Shown here in pieces: positions 57,091 to 64,000 of a DNA stretch of 64,000 nt. The translations under genes were made by a program, and so were the position numbers. Below the pieces are notes generated by a model, which searched no databases, was not told the origin of the DNA, and saw only the letters and a program-made list of their open reading frames with translations. Numbering within the stretch: the stretch's first letter is position 1; each line of letters opens with the position of its first letter. The DNA lies in contig JAYKKT010000090.1 in NCBI GenBank assembly GCA_036023115.1, positions 27,611,501-27,675,500 of the forward strand, in the 5' to 3' direction. This stretch comes from Brasenia schreberi (Eukaryota; Streptophyta; Magnoliopsida; Nymphaeales; Cabombaceae).

Positions 57091-57606
57091 CAACAATTAA
57101 AAAAAAAGTTGGTGTTACACTATCTAGATAAAAGATGAAGAACGAAGAGAGATTTTTGACAATCGAAGAAGTAACAAAATGTGCACCAACAAGGTGTGAT
57201 ACATTAAAGGGCGAGCACTCACTGAAAGAGAGAAAATATTTGAACCTATAGACAACATACTGAAAGTTGCATTTTTCTTCCTAAGAATGCCATTAAATAT
57301 TTTGAACTTTATCAATCAATCACGGTGCAGTCAGTATTTCATTCAATGGAGTCTAAAAGTAAGGTCTCACCGGAGCCATGCTCATTTAAAAGTTAGGACC
57401 CTTTCAGAGATTAGACAAAATATAAGGACTGATACAGAAAGTAGATACAAAGAAATGGACAGAATTTACAGCTGGAGCCAAAAAGAATGTGGCCGTCCAT
57501 CTTCAGCTTACACGATATTTGGGTCACCATTTTGACGGCTGCGATTTTAAGATTACATTCAGGCCAGAATCGTTTCGTCGACCGCATCCACCCCTGACGA
57601 TAAACG

Positions 57607-57640
57607 TGTGTGTGTGTGAGAGAGAAAGAGGGAGAGAGAG
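57607..57640 (+). promoter_or_regulatory. GT/GA-rich 5' leader element
   Basis: (TG)n followed by 'gagagagaaagagggagagagag' ends at the ATG of the RH-like gene. GA-rich tracts at plant transcription starts often serve as core-promoter or leader elements; function here is inference. Confidence 0.4.
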
Positions 57641-58984
57641 ATGATGGTGGTCTTGCAGATGAGGGCGTCGACGTTTCCTAATCCTTCGGCCGGCCTTCTG
57701 TCTTCCGTCAGGTCGATTTCATTCGAATCCCAAGCCCTCCGTTTCCCGCCGCTCAGTTCCGCCCGATTCCCAACTGCATCGGCGACGACGACGGTCATCA
57801 GAATGGGCGGTGGTCCGCGGACGTACCCGGGCGGGGTATCAAAATGGCAGTGGAAGCGGATGCAGCAGAAGAAGTCGAAGCAGCTCCTCAAGGCTCGCCT
57901 GTGCCGCGAGCGTCAGCTCTACGAGATGCGCAAACGCGCCGAGCTCAAGGCCGCCGTAGGCGAGCTGGAGAAGCCGTGGGAGGACGCCGCTAACCGGAAA
58001 AGAGCGCCCGTACTATTCTCCGTCACCGCCGATGAGCAGGTCAAGACCCTCGCGGACCGCTTCCAGAAGCCCGGCGGCTACGACCTCTGGTCTCCGAACG
58101 ACGGCCCACAGCTCTTCCAAACCCCCGACGGGCTCCCGTCCGCTAGGTTCTTCCCCAAGGGCGTTGTGCACAGCATCAAACCCTACACGAGGGCCACGAC
58201 TCCACCGCGGAATCTCGACGATCAGTTCGATTCCGATCAAGAGGATCGGGGTCTCAATTCCGACTCAAGGTCGAGCCGGAGGAGAAAATCAGATTCATCA
58301 GGGGCCAGGATGCTTCGAAATGATGCTAGTTCTACGGCTTCAACTAACTTCAGTTCAAGTCGGAACTACGTCTCAGAGAGCGAAGGAGAAGAGTATGTTA
58401 ACGGAGGGATAGACGAGGAGGAAGATAAAGTCGTTGGATTCGTCAGAAGTACAGCTCCGGTCACCAAGATGCTACGAAATACTGATTTGAATTATGTAGA
58501 TGCGACCAACTTCAGTTCGCTTAAGAATTATGATTCCGATTTCGTCAAGCAGGAAGAGTTCACTGGTGCAGAGATAGACGAAGAGAAAGAGGACGGTGTT
58601 TATTTCGTCGGAAACACTTCAAGCATCGCAAGGGTGCTGCGGAATAATGGTGGGAATTATGTGAATGCAACCAAATTCGATTCGGTGCCGGAATTTGATT
58701 CTGATACCGAAAGATGGGAAGAGATTGGTGATGGGAAAGCGGATGAAGAGGAAGAACAAGGTGTTGGTTTGGACGGGAATACGAGGCTGGATGTTAACCG
58801 GAGAAAGGGTCGCATCGGGCAAAGCAAGGTAGGCGTTAACCGGAGAAATGGTTCTTCCGGGAAAGTCACGAGGCGAAGCAAGGTAGAGAGGGAGTATGAG
58901 GAAGCGTTTGGAGATGGGAGAAGAAGGCAGGTTGGTAAGCCAACTAAGGTGAAACCGCGAAATAGAAGCTATAGACAGCGGTGA
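57641..58984 (+). CDS. Plastid-type protein with RH26/RH33 N-terminal module, no helicase core
   Basis: Single-exon frame of 447 residues. Residues 1-54 look like an organellar transit peptide (Ser/Arg-rich, few acids). From 55, 'MGGGPRTYPGGVSKWQWKRM', a Lys/Arg-rich helix, 'QVKTLADRFQKPGGYDLWSPNDGPQLF' and 'LPSARFFPKGVVHSI' form a module known from the N-terminus of Arabidopsis DEAD-box helicases RH26/RH33 and from short relatives annotated as helicase-like. No DEAD, SAT or HRIGR motif is present and none follows downstream. Residues about 224-385 are three acidic repeats of 53-55 residues, starting at 224, 277 and 332 ('M/VLRN...N..A..F.S...DSD...E...IDEE'). The C-terminus is basic ('NRRKGR', 'RRSKVERE'). 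Function unknown; the fold suggests a plastid RNA-associated role only by family inference. Confidence 0.8.
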   Translation: MMVVLQMRASTFPNPSAGLLSSVRSISFESQALRFPPLSSARFPTASATTTVIRMGGGPRTYPGGVSKWQWKRMQQKKSKQLLKARLCRERQLYEMRKRAELKAAVGELEKPWEDAANRKRAPVLFSVTADEQVKTLADRFQKPGGYDLWSPNDGPQLFQTPDGLPSARFFPKGVVHSIKPYTRATTPPRNLDDQFDSDQEDRGLNSDSRSSRRRKSDSSGARMLRNDASSTASTNFSSSRNYVSESEGEEYVNGGIDEEEDKVVGFVRSTAPVTKMLRNTDLNYVDATNFSSLKNYDSDFVKQEEFTGAEIDEEKEDGVYFVGNTSSIARVLRNNGGNYVNATKFDSVPEFDSDTERWEEIGDGKADEEEEQGVGLDGNTRLDVNRRKGRIGQSKVGVNRRNGSSGKVTRRSKVEREYEEAFGDGRRRQVGKPTKVKPRNRSYRQR

Positions 58985-59120
58985 CATTTAACTGTAGTTG
59001 AAGAGAAGATTGTGAATGAAGATTTGATCGAATTACAAAACATTAGGACGGATGTCAACCGGAGAAAAGCTTCGGCAGATTCATGAGGCGAAGCAAGATA
59101 TACAGGGATGAGTACTAGCT
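58985..59120 (+). repeat. Duplicated fragment of the coding 3' end in the 3' UTR
   Basis: 59055-59110 ('aaccggagaaaagcttcgg', 'tgaggcgaagcaagata') is a diverged copy of coding sequence at about 58837-58892 ('aaccggagaaatggttctt', 'cgaggcgaagcaaggta'). It lies after the stop codon and is interrupted, so it is probably untranslated. Confidence 0.75.
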
Positions 59121-60370
59121 GATGATGGCATTATCAGTTTCCCGATTATGCTTTAGAGTGAATGGTGAGTTTTGCATGATTGTAGCTCATGATACAAATA
59201 GATGGGTGGTAATCTCTATTCTCTCATGTCACTGGAGCAAAACTCTTCTGGGAACTGTTTCTTGTTTATGTTATACATATGCAGATAGCAAAAGGTTAGA
59301 TGTTTATGAAATTGAGTGTTCTTTTCATTCTTGTTTCCTTGCACTGCTGTTAGCTGCTGCTGTGTATAGTCTGCAGATTGCGCGTTATATGAAACGAGCA
59401 TTTTCTAGTGTGTAGCCATTGCAAGAATGGAACTTCTACTTGTGAATAACAACCTTTTTTATCCATCATAGCGTTGACATCAGTGATAATAAGATCATGT
59501 GTTCTTTTATTGTGTTTTGCTGCTAAAAAAGATGTCACGTTTATGTTGTGATACTACTATGATGATATGCCAGCGCCAGAGAACTACTGCTGCCAAAGCT
59601 GGCTGGAGATATTTTCTTGGTAGATGTATTTTCAGAACTTCTTTAGTTCTAGTTGGATTTGAAGTATAAGAAACTTCAGTAAGAGAGGCTTATGTTTATA
59701 AATGGCATCAAGCACTGAACCTGTAGTTGTGAACGTGAATCATATTTCTCGATATTCATTTCATCAATTTTACATGCTACGCGTGTATGCTTTCACGCAA
59801 AAAAAGGTTGGAAGGGGATAAGATTGAGGGAACCTATCTACATTATATGATTAGATAAATGAGCCTGACTTAATTGAGATGCTGATTGCTGAGAACAAGA
59901 GAGCAGTCACGCATTCCATCATCTAATAGCAGTCTAATGAACTTTCTCCTGCTTTCATTGTGCGTGTAATAATTTTTGTTAGCAATTAATTATAACATGT
60001 GAATGTTTTCGTATTAAAGGAAAGCATTTAGCTGCGATGTATTGATTTATTTTGTGTAGAGAAGTTTAACAAGAAAAGGATGAAGCCAATATGATAAAAT
60101 TTGTTGAATTTGTCACCAGCTTGCATAAGATTTTTCTTTTTATTGAAGTATTCCTGATCTCTTGGTCAAATGTTTCTGTGTCTCGCAAATTTTGTTTACG
60201 GCTAGGGTGATCGAGTGGTGCATTAGAAATAGCATACATGGATATAGTCTGTGTTTGTGCACGCGTGCGTGCTACACAATGTTCTCTGCAGTATAGAAAG
60301 TCAATCCTACTTGTGCCAATTAAGCACCTCATTGTCAGTGTCGGTGGAGATTGTCTGCAAGGCAAACTGT
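59121..60370. other. 3' flank and intergenic DNA, nothing recognised
   Basis: Short open frames without domains. No repeats with clear partners were seen. Confidence 0.45.
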
Positions 60371-60375
60371 TTACT

Positions 60376-60775
60376 AGGGATGTTCATGAGGAAGAGATCC
60401 CCCACTCCTCATGGGGACCCATTCCAAACAGGATGGATTCGGGGAGTAGAAACGGAGACAGGAGAGCGGGGTGGAGACGGGACAGTAGGGGTCTCTGCCC
60501 CGTGAACCCAATCCCTACTCTTCCTCTTATTGATTCTAAAAAGTTCAAGCCCCTTCGAGTCATAGTTTACTTCGATTAAAGTTGTTTGTGCCAAAGTTTC
60601 ATAGAGGTCTAGTTTTTATGAGGATTTGACCTTTTCCGACAAGTTTCCATGGAGGACAAAATGTGAGAAGCAGACAGGATCCGGTCTTTTTCAGATGGGT
60701 CCCCACGGGAATCCACAGGAGATGGGGATTGGGGATTGGGACTTTGATCCTGAGTCCCACCCCACCCCATGAGGT
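60376..60775. repeat. Degenerate GGGGACGGGG-type repeat
   Basis: 'gggatgttcatgagg', 'catggggaccc', 'cggggagtagaaacggagacagg' and 'gggattggggattggg' recur. The same family, with 'gggatgtccatagg' and 'gagtagaaacagg', lies at 33343-33450. Confidence 0.7.
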
Positions 60776-61133
60776 GGTTGCATCTAAGGTATGTTTCTTG
60801 AAAATTTTAATTTAGTAAAAAAAGTTACTCGGATTAAATGGTGAAACCTCAAAAATGAGAAAGAAAAGAAGATATATTTAAACAAAAAGCTCTTTAAGGA
60901 GACGATTAGAATGATGTAGGTATACTTTGTGATACGTGAAACAATATGATTAAGCATATTAGGAAAATATTAAAAGATGTGTTAGATGAATTTAAGAGTG
61001 GTATATCGGTACATAGAGATGTTAATATGGCTCGGGTTGGGCCATATACATATATGTGTGTATATATACATATATATATATATATAGTTTTTTTCATTAT
61101 ATATATAGTTTTTTTATTACGTGTATGTGCATA

Positions 61134-63271
61134 TGTAGACGTGAAATTTTCACTCCAAGCCTATGTAGAGACTTGAAATGAATCTTTCAACACTACTTGA
61201 TGTGCGAGCGTGCCAACTAGTTTTCCAAAACTAGCAAAGTGTATGAAAATCCGATTTGATTGGCGATTGTGGCTAAGCGGGATCTTTTCGCTTTAGGCCT
61301 TCTTGAACCGATGCTCAAGGGTTAGCCTAAGCGCTTAGGGATTTTGAAGACATAGGTGATGTTTTTCAATTCACGTGAAAATAAGGTGTTTTGCTAAGAA
61401 ACAATGGGTGCACTTGGTTTCAAGCTTGAAAATCAATAAGTTCTGAAAAACAGAAACTGGTTCAGAACTTATTCCCGAAATTTTCTTGGTGGTTTAGGGA
61501 TCTCTAAAATTTATAAAAAATTTATAGATCATAGCCTGAAGTATCGAGATCCTAAACCACTTTTTAATTTGAATTTTGGGACAGTAAGTTTGCAAAATTA
61601 AATCGGAGACTAGACTTAACCCAACAGTTTCAGGACGTTTTGTGACAGAAATACAGAGGCTCAAAGAATCCTCTGTATCTCGGGGTACATAACTCCAAAT
61701 GTTATGATTTTAGTCTTTTCAGAAAGTTATAAATGTCAGCTTTCCGATGAGACTAATTTTATCAAATTTGGATTCCTACAGACGAAAATATGAGACTTTT
61801 ACCCAAACCCTGTTGCAGGAAAACTGACTGTGTAGAAAATAGAACTGAGTTTGTCCGATCTTGCCCAATTTTATTCACGAGGTTGTACGGTTCTAAAATT
61901 CTTGCCAATTTTATTTCTAATGTGTTGTTGTGTGTAGGTGTTGTGCCTAAAATTTTAGAGCATTCAGATCATATATCAGGGAATGAAAAATATGGCAATC
62001 AAGGTATGCAGATGTTGAAAAACAAGAATTTCATTTTTTATAACATACATGAATGCAAACTCACCCGAATTTAAATTGCAACAACTCAACAACACCAAAC
62101 AAGTTGTTGAAGGGAAATGAATAGAAATATATATCTTAGCTTAAGCATAGAGGGGATTAGAGAATATAGAGTGTTTTATAGAATATATTGGGGTAGAATC
62201 ACAAAATCAAACACATAGAGTGCGTAAGTAAGAATAGAAAATTCACAGCACATCTACTTCTTATTACATCATGGGAGAGACAAAGCTCTATTAATACAAC
62301 ACCTTCCAAATTAAATAGGAAGAACAGAAATGTAGGAATCGAGGATGAGAAATACTTACAAAGTTCTCCCCAAGAATCGGCTCCAAGAGATGATTCTCGG
62401 CCCACACTCTCTTTGATCTCACTCACGTTTTTCTCCAAGTATTTTCAGCACTTAGCCTAGAATCTACCCTCTTTTCCCCTCTCTCCACTCTTCCCTAGCA
62501 GCCCACGAATTCCCTAGGTGTAGCCCTTCCTTACTAAACACCCAAGATTCTTTGATGCAGCCCTTCCTTGAACCCCTCTCTTGATGAGTTTTACGCCCCA
62601 CCTTAGCCTTATTTATAGGCCAAGGGGGGCCTCTTCTAGGCCTTTCCTTGGGGCGGGCCTTCCATGGCCCATATCCAGCCCCAAGGTTTCGTCATGTGGT
62701 CCCCCTTTAGGTGATATGGACTAGCCCCATGTGGGTTGGTTCTTGGCTCCCATTAGGCACGCCTAGCCCTAGCCGAGTGAACTCAAATGCACCCAGCTAG
62801 GCTTGAATGGGTGCCTTGATCAATCTCCAGTACGTCTCACTTGCTTGGGTTTTGATATACGGGCTGAACAAGATTTTAATAAATCTTTGGAACCAGCTCC
62901 AAAACGTCCCTCCACTTTATTTCGAAATGAACTAGCTCATCCTTATCCTCTGGTTGATCCAAACGGCTCCTTGATTTGCATAACCAACTTGAGATGCTTT
63001 TGGTGATGGCCTCGGTAATTTGATTTGTTTGAAGAAGATATGCCTTTAACTTAATCCATCCCTTTGCTTTTGAACTTGAGCTTCATCCCGGATTGAATTG
63101 GGTCTTACCTGTTCGCTTGATTTGTTAAAATCATTTGGGCCTTTTAACTTTAATTTAAAACCTTTATTTTGAAGTATTTCTAAAATATTTGAACTTTTTC
63201 AAAAGGTTTTAAATCATTTTAATTTTTGAAATTTGGAGTTTTAAGAAAAATTTTGATTTTGGGTGTTTACA
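61134..63271 (-). mobile_element. Probable solo LTR of about 2.14 kb
   Basis: The segment begins TGTAGAC and ends GTTTACA, so its ends are an imperfect TG...CA inverted repeat. It is flanked by the 5-bp direct repeat 'gcata' at 61129-61133 and 63272-63276. No gag or pol coding is present inside or next to it. A minus-strand 'TATAAATAAGG' (62608-62617) suggests transcription in that direction. The ends were found by eye, and a 5-bp duplication is weak alone; the matching termini make it convincing. Confidence 0.65.
62608..62617 (-). promoter_or_regulatory. TATA box candidate in the solo LTR
   Basis: Minus-strand TATAAATAAGG in a GC-richer context, placed as expected for the promoter of an LTR read on the minus strand. 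Confidence 0.4.
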
Positions 63272-63309
63272 GCATATATAATATATATAGTTTCTTTATT
63301 ATATGTGTA

Positions 63310-63342
63310 GTATGGGAAAAGGCTTAGTTGTTGTTGTTGTTG
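63310..63342 (+). mobile_element. 33-bp RTE LINE tail insertion with TSD
   Basis: 'gtatgggaaaaggcttag' plus '(ttg)5' is the last 33 bp of the LINE in sense orientation. It is flanked by identical 17-bp repeats 'tctttattatatgtgta' at 63293-63309 and 63343-63359. Confidence 0.95.
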
Positions 63343-63639
63343 TCTTTATTATATGTGTATATGGCTTGTTGAAACTTGAAATGTTGCTGTTGGATTTGGA
63401 TTTCAGCACCCAACCTAATATCCTACAGCCTTGTAGTCTTGTGGGCTAGGCCGGATTGGCCCTCTGGGCCATATAAGCCTAGCCATTCGTCCTGCTTTAA
63501 ATATGGGTCAAAATTCTCTAGCTCAACCCTCCATTTTTTAAGGATTGAGACATCCTCCAAGCAAGACCTATTTGACTTCTCTACCGGTACAAAAAAAAAA
63601 CTCAATGATTTAAGAGAAGATCAAGGTAAAAAATGATAG

Positions 63640-64000
63640 TTACAAAGTTTATTATGTCAATAAAACTAATGAAACTTATAAGAAAGCAAAGAAAGAAGCA
63701 AAAAAGTCTCGAATATTTTTATATAAAAAGCTCAACTAAAAAAATAGGTAAAAGAGATTTTAGGATATCTAAGGCTAGAGATAAAAAGCTAAAGATCTTA
63801 CTCTTATTAGATGCATCAAAGATGATGATAAAAAGATGCTAGTGACAAGTGACGATATAAAAAATACAACAACTAGGCCTTTTCCCATACTAGACGGGGT
63901 CGGCTATGACGATATAAAAAATAGGTAGAAAATTTATTTTCATAAGTTTTTTAATAAAAATATAGGTGTTAATATTAGCTTAGGAGAGTTAACCAAATGA
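63640..64000 (+). mobile_element. RTE LINE fragment, sense, running off the window
   Basis: Interrupted translation gives 'KKAKKEAKKSRIFLYKKLN', 'RCIKDDDKKMLVTSDDIKNR' and 'NISLGELTK', matching the endonuclease-RT linker of the LINE at 36.4 kb ('YVRCIKDEDKKILVANDDIRNR'). Stops abound. A second LINE tail is nested in it at 63867. The fragment continues past the window end. Confidence 0.88.
63867..63906 (-). mobile_element. 40-bp RTE LINE tail nested in another LINE
   Basis: 'caacaactaggccttttccc...ggggtcggcta' is the 3' terminus of the same LINE family on the minus strand. Its 17-bp target-site duplication 'tgacgatataaaaaata' (63850-63866 and 63907-63923) is perfect and is itself LINE coding sequence of the host element. 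Confidence 0.95.

Larger units (their letters stand above)
56319..57640. other. Intergenic between divergent VTE6 and RH-like genes
   Basis: Contains the second-family SINE-like element (56786-56960), a tRNA-SINE copy (57000-57090) and a GA-rich stretch directly before the RH-like start codon. It includes both promoters. Confidence 0.5.

Overview
This is nuclear DNA from a flowering plant. It has spliced genes with GT-AG introns, plant-only gene families (a HAESA-type LRR receptor kinase, a class III peroxidase, a plastid triose-phosphate translocator, the plastid phytyl-phosphate kinase VTE6), plant-type RTE LINEs, tRNA-derived SINEs and many (CT)n(AT)n compound microsatellites. I cannot name the species. 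The mix of degenerate short-period repeats is compatible with an early-diverging angiosperm, but that is only a guess.

Layout. 1-14.1 kb: no gene seen; compound microsatellites, a three-copy 205-bp tandem repeat, degenerate oligomer repeats, SINE copies and one 80-bp LINE tail. 14.3-18.8 kb (+): an intact HSL1/HAESA-like receptor kinase in two exons. 19-35 kb: intergenic and mostly dead transposons: a FAR1/MULE-type relic, an L1 fragment, an RNase H1-type hybrid-binding domain relic, a decayed but nearly full-length RTE LINE with target-site duplications, and a diverged 1.7-kb direct repeat pair. 35.5-40.4 kb (+): a class III peroxidase in four exons, with a 3.2-kb RTE LINE sitting antisense in intron 2. 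Its distal catalytic Arg and His are replaced. 42.8-43.5 kb (+): a DMP (DUF679) membrane-protein gene with three frame breaks. 45.5-49.9 kb (+): a triose-phosphate/phosphate translocator with all 12 exons recognisable but several disabling lesions. 51.8-56.3 kb (-): an intact five-exon VTE6 gene. 57.6-59.0 kb (+): a single-exon, probably plastid-targeted protein carrying the N-terminal module of RH26/RH33-type helicases without a helicase core. 59-64 kb: repeats, a probable 2.1-kb solo LTR, and two tiny RTE tail insertions with target-site duplications, one nested in another LINE fragment.

The genes do not form a functional cluster. Plastid products dominate the right half: the translocator relic, VTE6 and the RH-like protein. 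VTE6 and the RH-like gene are divergently arranged, with about 1.3 kb between their start codons. The most notable observations are the peroxidase active-site substitutions, the neighbouring broken DMP and TPT copies (true decay or local sequence error), and RTE insertions of only 33, 40 and 80 bp that still carry good target-site duplications. Exon borders were assigned by eye from splice consensus and protein continuity, with no transcript evidence.
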